64,000 bases of DNA, from NCBI GenBank assembly GCA_964636985.1, contig CAZWSX010000013.1, forward strand, positions 130,342 through 194,341, read 5' to 3'. The position numbers and the translations under genes are program-made. Every line of letters begins with the position of its first letter. Position 1 is the first letter of the stretch. The notes under the pieces were generated by a model, which was given only the letters and a program-made list of their open reading frames with translations, had not been told where the DNA came from and searched no databases. Shown piece by piece: positions 57,053-64,000 of this stretch. Origin of the DNA: CAZWSX01 sp964636985. Lineage in GTDB: Bacteria > Planctomycetota > Planctomycetia > Pirellulales > Pirellulaceae.

Positions 57053-57514
57053 TCAAGAAAGAAATGCGCCTAGGCCGCGGTAACAGTCGCCGCGCGTTCT
57101 GATGTGGTAGTTGTGCGCTACGTCGCAAGCAAAAGGCTCGGACGATCCCAGTCGCTCGCAAGCGACGATGATCAGGCCGTCCAAAACCGCCACCGGAGCT
57201 TTGATCGCGCCCCAGTGTTGATAACCGGCCGTCAGCGTCGCCGAGCTATGCGAATCGTGAAAATCGTTGTGCGGGCAGCTGGAATCTGTCGGCGCCTGAG
57301 GCGTGCTCTGCTCGGCGGTGCAATCGTCGGCGCCGCAATGGTCGGCGACTTGGTCGTCCAGATCGTGATGATGATGGTGGCCGCAATCGTGATGGATGTG
57401 CTTCGCCGCGCTGGCAGTCGTCGCTGGCGACTGGCAATGCGCGTGCAAGCAATCGCCTACCGTGTAATGGTAGACCATCGCGCAACACGTTAGCAGTGCG
57501 ACGATATCTTTCAC
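57053..57514 (-). CDS. His- and Cys-rich periplasmic metal-binding protein candidate
   Basis: 153 residues. The first 15 residues are hydrophobic with two cysteines (VALLTCCAMVYHYTVGDCLH). A histidine cluster, HIHHDCGHHHHHDLDDQVAD, and several CxxH- and DCT-type sites follow. The latter half (YQHWGAIKAPVAVLDGLIIV) is hydrophobic and may be a membrane helix or a core. GTG start. It is 154 bp upstream of the adaptor gene on the same strand, so it may share its regulation. The family is not recognised; metal binding is inferred from composition and place. Confidence 0.7.
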   Translation of the reverse strand: MKDIVALLTCCAMVYHYTVGDCLHAHCQSPATTASAAKHIHHDCGHHHHHDLDDQVADHCGADDCTAEQSTPQAPTDSSCPHNDFHDSHSSATLTAGYQHWGAIKAPVAVLDGLIIVACERLGSSEPFACDVAHNYHIRTRGDCYRGLGAFLS

Positions 57515-57691
57515 AGAAGCGACATTCCTCAGAGACGGACCCGCGCATCGCCCGATGCTATCGATAGTATCGGCATGCTCGATCCAATTCCTGAATTGTT
57601 GAACTCACTTGACGCCCCGTCAAGGCGAATCAATCCAACAAGGCCCCAGTTCAGCGCGCTCGAAAACTCGATTTTTGCGGGTCGAGATGCG

Positions 57692-58771
57692 TTATGCCCC
57701 TTTTTCCGGTGAGCCGGCGCCTAATTGCAATCGCTTTGCAATGGCGTTCTTCATCCACTCTTCTCCCTCCAGGAAGCCGATATCGATCTCGACCGCCCAC
57801 AGAGGAACCTCGCCTAAGCGGGTATGGGTCGTCTTCACCAGGTCCTTGGCGGTACACAAAACAACGTCAGCGCGGCCGGCTTGGGCCTGCTCGGCCAGTC
57901 GCGCGAAATCGTTCTCTCCATAGCGATGATGGTCTGGGAACTCTTTCAATTCCCATGACGAAAGCGCAAGTCCCGCCAGTGTTTGGCGAAAGCCCGCCGG
58001 ATTCCCCAAGCCGCAGAAGGCGAGAGCTCGCTTGCCAGCCAACCATTCCAGCGGTTGTGTCGCGCCGTCATTTTGCACGAGCCCCATCGGACGGTGAGCA
58101 ATGACTCCCCACCCGGCACGCGGCGCCAGCGATGCCACCCGCGCGCGAATCGCCAAGCGTTCCTGTTCCGACAGTAAGTCGCCTCGCGAAAGCAAAACCA
58201 CATCCGCGCGAGCCAATCCTTCCACCGGTTCACGCAGCGTTCCCCGCGGCAGCACATGGTCGAAGCCAAACGGTTCCAGCGCGTCGAGGATCACAATATC
58301 GAGGTCGCGGGCAATCCGCCGATGCTGAAAGGCATCGTCCAAAACGAGCACCGCATTCGGCATCTCGGCCAGCGCCGCCTGCGCGGCCGCGACGCGATCG
58401 GCATTTTGCCAGTGCCTCACGCCAGGCAGACGTCGCGCGAGCTCCAGTCCCTCATCGTTCAACTTGCCGTTTTGCCCACCGTAACCGCGACTAATCAAAA
58501 CGGGCGTGCGTTCCTGCGAGCGAACGTAGTTAGCCACCCATGCCACCAGCGGCGTCTTGCCGACTCCTCCCACCGTGAGATTGCCAATCGAAATCACGGG
58601 TGCCGCAACCCGCGTGACCGGCGCGGCGCCCGAATCGAACCGCAAGTTGCGCCGCCGCGCGAACCAGCGCACGACCGGTTCCACGCATCCGGCGACAAAC
58701 CGGAACCCCACCGCCGCCACATCACGGCGCCGGCCTGAGACGATTTCGCGAAATGCGGAAGGGGAAAACAT
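57692..58771 (-). CDS. lpxK: tetraacyldisaccharide 4'-kinase
   Basis: 359 residues. The N-terminus has RFVAGCVEPVVRWFARRRNL, then the P-loop IGNLTVGGVGKTPLVAWVAN (Walker A) and VLISRGYGG. ADVVLLSRGDLL and VVLCTAKDLVKT are further family motifs. LpxK phosphorylates the 4' position of the lipid A disaccharide at the inner membrane. Its presence supports a lipid A-bearing outer membrane, in line with current views of planctomycetes. Single gene by context. Confidence 0.95.
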   Translation of the reverse strand: MFSPSAFREIVSGRRRDVAAVGFRFVAGCVEPVVRWFARRRNLRFDSGAAPVTRVAAPVISIGNLTVGGVGKTPLVAWVANYVRSQERTPVLISRGYGGQNGKLNDEGLELARRLPGVRHWQNADRVAAAQAALAEMPNAVLVLDDAFQHRRIARDLDIVILDALEPFGFDHVLPRGTLREPVEGLARADVVLLSRGDLLSEQERLAIRARVASLAPRAGWGVIAHRPMGLVQNDGATQPLEWLAGKRALAFCGLGNPAGFRQTLAGLALSSWELKEFPDHHRYGENDFARLAEQAQAGRADVVLCTAKDLVKTTHTRLGEVPLWAVEIDIGFLEGEEWMKNAIAKRLQLGAGSPEKGA

Positions 58772-58926
58772 GGAAAAAGCGACCTACGCGTTGCCGCCGT
58801 GCGCGATAAGCCGGCCAATGCCAGCGGCGAAACGAGTTACAATACAGGCTTCGGACTGCGGGCGTCAGGTGATTCCCAAAGTCTCCCGCCCCCGTTCTAT
58901 TTTCTCGTTCTGTTTTCTAGAAGCCC

Positions 58927-60087
58927 ATGCCTAGCACTCTCGACGATCTTCAAGTTGCCGCAACCAAGGGTGGGGCCGCCGCGTCGCTTGACGCTTTGGC
59001 CGCCCGCTATCGCAGCGAAAACAAGTACCACGAGCTCTTTGAAGTCCTCAAGCTGAAGCTGCGGCTGAATCTCGGTCTCCCTCTCTTTCCGGGCGACCAA
59101 GCGAGCGACGATCTGCCTGAAGACGTGCGCGACAAACTCGAAGATGGCCTCCTGGCCGCCTGCCGCGAAGTTGGCGAGTCGCTCTTGAAGCAAGGCAAAA
59201 TCCGCGAAGGCTGGATGTACCTGCGGCCGGTCGGCGATCGTTCGATTGCCGCGAAACTGATCGCAGGTGTTCAGTGCGACGAAGACAACTACCAAGACTT
59301 AATCGAAGTGCTGCTGCACGAGGGGGTCGATCCCGCCCGCGGTTTCGGGCTGCTGCTCCAGCAAAACGGAGTCTGCAACGCCGTTACCACGTTCGACCAG
59401 ATGATGCACCAGCGTTCGAAGGTCGAACGTCAAGGTGCCGCCACGCTGCTGCTCGATCGGCTCTACGACGACCTGACGGCGAACTTGAAACACGATATTC
59501 AAAAGCAGCAAGGCCAGCCGCCGAAAGAAACATCCATCAAAGGACTGATCGCCGATCGCGAGTGGCTCCTCAATGATGGCGCGTACCACATCGACACCAC
59601 GCACTTAGGCGCGGTGGTTCGATTTGCTCGCGTGCTCGACGACAAAGAGAAGTTGGCCAAGGCGCTCGACCTCACCGAGTACGGCCGCCGCCTGTCGCAG
59701 CCCTTGCAATACGCGGGCGACGAACCCTTCGCCGACAACTTCCCGGCACACAACCTGTTCTTCAACGCGTTGCTGGGGAACGACGTCGATGCCGCCGTCA
59801 AATACTTTGGCGACAAGGCGCGGATGATCGACCCGAACTATCACGGCTCCAACTGCATCGAAACCTACATCGAACTCCTCAGCCGCGTGGGGCGGCACAA
59901 GGAAGCGCTCAACGAGGCGCTAGCTCTCATGCCCGAGAAGACCCCCAGCGCGGCCTATGCACCGCTCCTGATCGACTTGTGCCAGAAGACAGGCGACTTC
60001 GCGCCGATGATCGAGTTCTGCCGCAAGCGGGACGATGCCTTGGGTTTTGTGGCAGCACTGGCAGGCGGCGCCGTGGGCAATAAGTAG
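58927..60087 (+). CDS. hypothetical TPR-like soluble protein
   Basis: 386 residues, no signal peptide or membrane segment. Helical throughout with TPR-like pairs: LDALAARYRSENKYHELFEV, HEGVDPARGFGLLLQQNGV, GRHKEALNEALALMPEKTPS. The middle carries a conserved-looking LIADREWLLNDGAYHIDTTH. I do not recognise the family. It is followed after 37 bp by the 2Fe-2S gene, so they may form an operon. Confidence 0.82.
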   Translation: MPSTLDDLQVAATKGGAAASLDALAARYRSENKYHELFEVLKLKLRLNLGLPLFPGDQASDDLPEDVRDKLEDGLLAACREVGESLLKQGKIREGWMYLRPVGDRSIAAKLIAGVQCDEDNYQDLIEVLLHEGVDPARGFGLLLQQNGVCNAVTTFDQMMHQRSKVERQGAATLLLDRLYDDLTANLKHDIQKQQGQPPKETSIKGLIADREWLLNDGAYHIDTTHLGAVVRFARVLDDKEKLAKALDLTEYGRRLSQPLQYAGDEPFADNFPAHNLFFNALLGNDVDAAVKYFGDKARMIDPNYHGSNCIETYIELLSRVGRHKEALNEALALMPEKTPSAAYAPLLIDLCQKTGDFAPMIEFCRKRDDALGFVAALAGGAVGNK

Positions 60088-60124
60088 CATTTAGACAGTA
60101 GAAGGTAGAGGGAAAGCAGAGAGC

Positions 60125-60478
60125 ATGGCGGCGTTCGAGCATCACATCTTTATTTGCATCAACCAGCGCGAACCCGGTCACAAGCGGGGCAGCTGCAACG
60201 CCGACGGATCGGAAAAGCTCCGCGACGCCTTCAAAAAAGAAGTCGAGCGCCGCGGCCTCAAGCCGCAAGTACGAGCCAACGCCTGCGCCTGCCTCGACCA
60301 ATGCGAGCTGGGTCCCACGGTGGTGATCTACCCGCAAGGCATCTGGTACGGCCGCGTGACGGTCGAAGACGTGCCGCGGATCGTGGAAGAAACCATCGTC
60401 GGCGGGAGAATTATCCCCGAACTTCAAATCCCCAACGAGTTGCTGAACACCAAGCGCGGCTGGCCGAGTTCAAGCTAA
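60125..60478 (+). CDS. thioredoxin-like [2Fe-2S] ferredoxin
   Basis: 117 residues. HHIFICINQREPGHKRGSCN has the first cysteine, a second Cys follows after ten residues, and NACACLDQCELGPTVVIYP contains the other pair. This four-cysteine pattern is that of thioredoxin-like ferredoxins (NuoE-like/Shethna family). It would carry electrons in the cytoplasm; the partner is unknown. It follows the TPR-like gene by 37 bp. Confidence 0.9.
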   Translation: MAAFEHHIFICINQREPGHKRGSCNADGSEKLRDAFKKEVERRGLKPQVRANACACLDQCELGPTVVIYPQGIWYGRVTVEDVPRIVEETIVGGRIIPELQIPNELLNTKRGWPSSS

Positions 60479-60505
60479 ACGAACGGTACGCGTTGAGAGC
60501 GACGG

Positions 60506-60700
60506 ATGAAGAATCCTGCGACGTTTTCGTTGTTGATTTCGTTGCTAGGATTCGTATGGGCAATCGTCTGCGAATTCGCCGCATTCAAGCTTTCCAACGG
60601 CGACCGGATTTCGCCGCCAATCGCATTTTGGCTGCGCCAAGCCGGATGGATTGGATTTGGGATCGCGACACTTGTTGCTGTCGTGCAGTCTTGGGTTTGA
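60506..60700 (+). CDS. small two-helix membrane protein
   Basis: 64 residues starting 27 bp after the ferredoxin stop. Two hydrophobic segments (SLLISLLGFVWAIVCEFAAF and WIGFGIATLVAVVQSWV) are separated by a short polar loop. Too small for a family call. It may be cotranscribed with the ferredoxin gene. Confidence 0.6.
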   Translation: MKNPATFSLLISLLGFVWAIVCEFAAFKLSNGDRISPPIAFWLRQAGWIGFGIATLVAVVQSWV

Positions 60701-60833
60701 TGAAATTGCCAGCAACGGCCAAAACGCCCCTGCGTTGACCGCTCGAATAAAGGCGAAGAGATCGCGAATTTGACACCCGCAACGGGCTCAGCGAACATGA
60801 GGATGGCATTCCTCCGTCCCGTCCGAGAAACGC

Positions 60834-63356
60834 ATGTCGCGCAGGCCCCCCGCGAGTTCCGCCGATTACATGATTGTCGCCATTAACCCGGCGCTGATCA
60901 TGCTGCTCGTTGGCAGCGTTCTCTTTTTCCTCTGCGAAGTCTTTTACCGCGGGCAATACGAAGGGCGCCTCACGTTTATCTGCGCGATGTATGTGATGGG
61001 CATCGTTGCCGTCAGCCGCATCTCGATGGAAGAAGGGGCTGGATACGCCGCGGGATTCGGCGCGCCGTTGGCCGGCGTTGTTTATCTCGCGTTCAACACG
61101 TTCGTCACGTTTCACGGACCACTGGCTGCGATGAGTCCGTTGCTCAACGCGGTCTTTCTCCTCTTCACCTGGTGGCTGGCTTACAGGCTGACGTGGGACT
61201 GCACGTTGCTCGACGACAACGTCGACGCTTCGGGGCAAGGGCTGCTCGAGGCCGCGGGATTCGATGTCGTCGACGGAGCCCCCGCAAGCGGTGAAACGCC
61301 TCAAGCGAACAATGCCTCAGCGGCGGTGCCGCCTCCGCCCGAACGAACGGCCGGACCAATGAACGCGGCCGAAAAGCTGTTATTCGAGAAAGAGAAGTAC
61401 GAGCGCGAGCGGCTCGACGAACCGTCGTTCATCCAAAAGTGGTTCGAAGCCGATCGCCGTCCGCGCGCCCAAGGCGTTTGGGTGCTGTGGTTCGCCGCGA
61501 TCGCACTGCCTATCTTTGGCGTGATGCAGTGGTTCGTCCCCTCGTCGGAATGGGGGTCGCGCGTTTGGTGTTTGCAATTGCTCCTGGTGTATGTCGGCTC
61601 GTCGCTCGCTCTTTTGCTCAACACCAGCTTCCTCTCGCTGCGGCGTTACTTGCGGCAACGCAAGCTCGAAATGCCCCTCGAAATGGCCGGCGTCTGGATG
61701 ATCGTAGGCGCCGTGCTCATCGGTGGCGTGATGCTCTTTTGCCTGGTGCTACCGCGGCCCGGCGCAGAAGTCGCCATCAGCCAGCCACCCATCACGTTCG
61801 GCAACTCGGGCCTGACTCCGTCGCGCTGGGGCATCGGCAACGACGGCAACAAACAACAAGGCGGCTCGGGCCAAGCGGAGCCGAACCAACAACAAGGATC
61901 GTCCCCCGGTAATCAAAGCTCCGGACAGAACGCGTCGCAAAGCTCCTCCACACAAGGTTCCCAGCCCTCAGGTTCCCAATCGTCAGGCTCTCAGAAGTCG
62001 GGCTCCCAATCGTCTGGATCGCAATCTTCGGGGTCACAATCTTCGGGCTCTAAATCGCAAACCCCACAACCGTCCGGCAGCTCGTCGCAGAATCCGCCGC
62101 CACAATCAAATTCCAACAACTCCACCAACGGGCAAAAGTCGGAACAGTCGTCGGGCCAAAATCAGCAACCCGCGCAAAACCAACAACAAAGTTCAAGTCA
62201 AACAAGCCCCGGCCAACAGACCTCCGGCCAATCGCCAAACAAGGCGCCATCGAATCCATCGAACTCCGGCCAGCAGCCGATGCCCGGCTCAAATTCATCA
62301 CAACCCAATTCATCACAACCGAGCTCGTCGCAGCCCAATTCCGGCGGCAAGTCACCGGAAGGCGGATCGAAAGCGCCGAATTCCCAAGCTGGCGACAAGA
62401 GCGGAGAAAAGTCGCCGTCGAGTCAGGCGAGCGGCAACAACTCAAACAAGTCCTCGAGCGATCCATCGAAAGGCGATCCGTCGAAGGGAGATCCCTCCAA
62501 AGGCGATCCCGCGAAGAGCGATCCGTCAAAGGCCAACTTCGAAGGGGAGAAAGTTCCGTCCAAGACGGGCAACACCGCCAACAAGTCGCCCGAGGCAAGC
62601 AAGACTTCGCAAAATGATCCCGCCAAGGGAAATCAAAACAACAACTCAAACTCGAGGGGCGGCGGCTCATCGCAAAACACCGCCTCGCAGCCGCAGAAAT
62701 CGAATCCGCAATCATCCTCCGGTTCGTCGTCGCCTCCAACGCCGCCGCGCCAGTCGAACTTCCGTCTCCCCTCCGTTCAAATCCCCGCGTCACTGGGCAA
62801 CATCCTGAAGCTGTTGCTCTGGGCAGCGATTGCCGTTGGAATCGTCTACTGCATCATTCGCTATCGCGAACAACTCATCGCCGCCTGGAAACAGTTGCTC
62901 GACGAACTCGCGAAGCTCTGGGCAAGGCTCTTTGGAGGAAGCGACGAAGATGCGGCCGCTGCCGAAGCTGCGGCCACCAAAGCCGTCGTGCCGCCGCGGC
63001 CATTTGCGTCCTACATGAATCCATTCACCTCGGGACTTGCCGCGCGGATGCCGCCGCCTCAGCTCATGGGGCACACCTTAGGCGCAGCGGAAGCCTTTGG
63101 CCGCGAGCGCGGCTTTCCGCGAGACGAAAGCGAGACGCCGCACGAGTATCTGGCGAGACTCTTCCAACAGTCGCCCGAAGCCGTGCAACTGGCGATGGCC
63201 TTTGCCGAAACCTACGGGCAAGTCGCCTTCGGAAAAGGTGCGCCGCCGCAACAAGCGCACGCAACATCCAAACACCTATGGCAAGTGATGAGCAGCACGC
63301 CGCCGCCACCGCCTCCCATGGCTAACCGCCCGGAACTTCAAACGGCCCAGAGGTGA
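60834..63356 (+). CDS. large membrane protein with polar linker and DUF4129-like C-terminus
   Basis: 840 residues. Several membrane helices span residues 13-110 and 215-310. A Ser/Gln/Gly/Asn/Pro/Lys-rich linker, about 310 residues long, follows (about 345-650). It includes SGSQ-type repeats and GDPSKGDPSK repeats. A further helix follows (ILKLLLWAAIAVGIVYCIIR). The C-terminus has RERGFPRDESETPHEYLARL, matching DUF4129, found in transglutaminase-linked membrane proteins. No transglutaminase gene is adjacent in the window. The linker is probably unfolded. The gene overlaps the convergent reductase gene by 19 bp. Confidence 0.85.
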   Translation: MSRRPPASSADYMIVAINPALIMLLVGSVLFFLCEVFYRGQYEGRLTFICAMYVMGIVAVSRISMEEGAGYAAGFGAPLAGVVYLAFNTFVTFHGPLAAMSPLLNAVFLLFTWWLAYRLTWDCTLLDDNVDASGQGLLEAAGFDVVDGAPASGETPQANNASAAVPPPPERTAGPMNAAEKLLFEKEKYERERLDEPSFIQKWFEADRRPRAQGVWVLWFAAIALPIFGVMQWFVPSSEWGSRVWCLQLLLVYVGSSLALLLNTSFLSLRRYLRQRKLEMPLEMAGVWMIVGAVLIGGVMLFCLVLPRPGAEVAISQPPITFGNSGLTPSRWGIGNDGNKQQGGSGQAEPNQQQGSSPGNQSSGQNASQSSSTQGSQPSGSQSSGSQKSGSQSSGSQSSGSQSSGSKSQTPQPSGSSSQNPPPQSNSNNSTNGQKSEQSSGQNQQPAQNQQQSSSQTSPGQQTSGQSPNKAPSNPSNSGQQPMPGSNSSQPNSSQPSSSQPNSGGKSPEGGSKAPNSQAGDKSGEKSPSSQASGNNSNKSSSDPSKGDPSKGDPSKGDPAKSDPSKANFEGEKVPSKTGNTANKSPEASKTSQNDPAKGNQNNNSNSRGGGSSQNTASQPQKSNPQSSSGSSSPPTPPRQSNFRLPSVQIPASLGNILKLLLWAAIAVGIVYCIIRYREQLIAAWKQLLDELAKLWARLFGGSDEDAAAAEAAATKAVVPPRPFASYMNPFTSGLAARMPPPQLMGHTLGAAEAFGRERGFPRDESETPHEYLARLFQQSPEAVQLAMAFAETYGQVAFGKGAPPQQAHATSKHLWQVMSSTPPPPPPMANRPELQTAQR

Positions 63357-64000
63357 GTTCCCTTACGGTAGAGCACTTGCTCTAGCAGTTCGGGCGTACC
63401 GCGTGGCCCTTCAAAGTGCCACAGGTCGTGAGTCGGAACGTGCTCTGGCGCCAGCGGCCACGCGTCGAATGGATCGAAGCCGAGGGCATCGGCCAGCTTG
63501 CGCGAGTTCATCGTCACGTCGCCGGCTCGCGGTGGCATCGGCCCCGCTTCGTGCCGCAAGCATCCCTTCAAATCTTGCGGACGATAGCCCCCCACGCGAT
63601 TGACGATCTGGCCGATTTGGTACAGCGACAGTCGTCGCGGCCCGCCCGCGTGGAATACGCCCGAGATGTCGCTGGTGAGCGCCGCCTCGAACACGCCATT
63701 GAGGCACTCGGTGTAAGTGGGCGTGCGAACCTCGTCGAAATAGAGCGTCGCCGGCTTGTTTTGTTTGAACCGCGATTGAATCCAGTCGATCGCCCCAGCA
63801 TGCCCATTGAAGCTCGGGCCCATCGGCAGCGAGATCCGCAGCACGCACGCTCCCGGGCATCGGCTCAGGATCAGTTGCTCCCCTTCGGCCATCGTTTGCC
63901 CGTAAATCGTGACCGGATCGGTGGGGTCGTCTTCCAGATAGCCGCCCCCGTCGCGGCCGGCGTAAACCAAATCGATCGAAACATGCACCATCCGGACGTC
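63338..64000 (-). CDS. RmlD-like NAD(P)-dependent sugar-nucleotide reductase, 5' end outside window
   Basis: Open to the right edge without a start, 220 residues. The visible part begins DVRMVHVSIDLVYAGRDGGG, like the VHISTDYVFDG segment of RmlD/NAD-dependent epimerases. The Tyr-xxx-Lys position appears as YGQTMAE, which lacks the usual lysine (Met-Ala here), so catalysis may differ. Later parts show LRISLPMGPSF and YTECLNGVFEAAL. It resembles SDR extended-family proteins that act on dTDP-sugars. The exact substrate is unknown. Confidence 0.82.
   Translation of the reverse strand, partial: DVRMVHVSIDLVYAGRDGGGYLEDDPTDPVTIYGQTMAEGEQLILSRCPGACVLRISLPMGPSFNGHAGAIDWIQSRFKQNKPATLYFDEVRTPTYTECLNGVFEAALTSDISGVFHAGGPRRLSLYQIGQIVNRVGGYRPQDLKGCLRHEAGPMPPRAGDVTMNSRKLADALGFDPFDAWPLAPEHVPTHDLWHFEGPRGTPELLEQVLYRKGTHLWAV

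Overview
The window looks like chromosomal DNA from a planctomycete, probably of the Pirellulales type. The GC content is high. Several gene families typical of that phylum are present: a DUF1559 pseudopilin, a DUF1501 protein paired with a DUF1549/DUF1553 protein carrying a CxxCH haem site, a DUF1573 protein, a membrane-anchored Ser/Thr kinase, a leucine-rich-repeat protein, an SHD1-domain acidic protein and many secreted proteins of unknown function. The genus assignment is inferred from gene content; there is no rRNA or tRNA in the window to test it.

Layout. 1-6.4 kb, minus strand: the 5' part of hrpA (runs off the left edge), a PIN/TRAM membrane protein, a CopZ-like Zn/[2Fe-2S] protein, a probable anti-sigma factor, an ECF sigma factor and a membrane protein of unknown function. 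6.5-10.3 kb: Ser/Thr kinase and a divergent DUF1559 pseudopilin. 10.5-16.3 kb: two membrane-linked glycosyltransferases converging on an LRR protein. 16.4-22.3 kb: alpha/beta hydrolase, SDR oxidoreductase, hemL, an ICMT-like methyltransferase, an unrecognised ORF and a TatD-like hydrolase. 22.8-26.7 kb: a stress-flavoured island (DUF4142, glycine-zipper protein, BON lipoprotein, a 41-residue membrane peptide, topoisomerase IB). 26.8-27.8 kb: a lower-GC TIR-domain gene. 27.8-34.9 kb: the DUF1501/DUF1553 pair, a lipoprotein, a TPR-like protein and a DUF1573 protein. 35.4-42.3 kb: a NhaR-like LysR regulator, an unknown protein, a single-domain response regulator, an M24 peptidase, a D-2-hydroxyacid dehydrogenase and metK. 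42.8-46.8 kb: an A-PCP-TE mini-synthetase, a methyltransferase and a small membrane protein. 47-52.1 kb: SHD1 protein, DapA-family lyase, an ABC-ATPase/GNAT fusion coupled to a small upstream ORF, a histone-like protein and a DUF1028 protein. 52.1-57.5 kb: a heavy-metal RND efflux pair with a His-rich protein. 57.7-64 kb: lpxK, a TPR-like protein, a 2Fe-2S thioredoxin-like ferredoxin, a DUF4129 membrane protein with a very long polar linker, and a sugar-nucleotide reductase that runs off the right edge.

Most of the window is housekeeping and typical planctomycete accessory content. The points most worth follow-up are: the ATPase-acetyltransferase fusion whose start codon overlaps the stop of a small ORF (49.2-50.6 kb); the TIR protein with an unassigned N-terminal half (26.8 kb); a composite double-hairpin repeat present three times next to gene ends (20.03, 22.31 and 41.0 kb); and the A-PCP-TE/methyltransferase mini-cluster lying divergent from metK. 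No CRISPR array, tRNA, rRNA, transposase or riboswitch was recognised.
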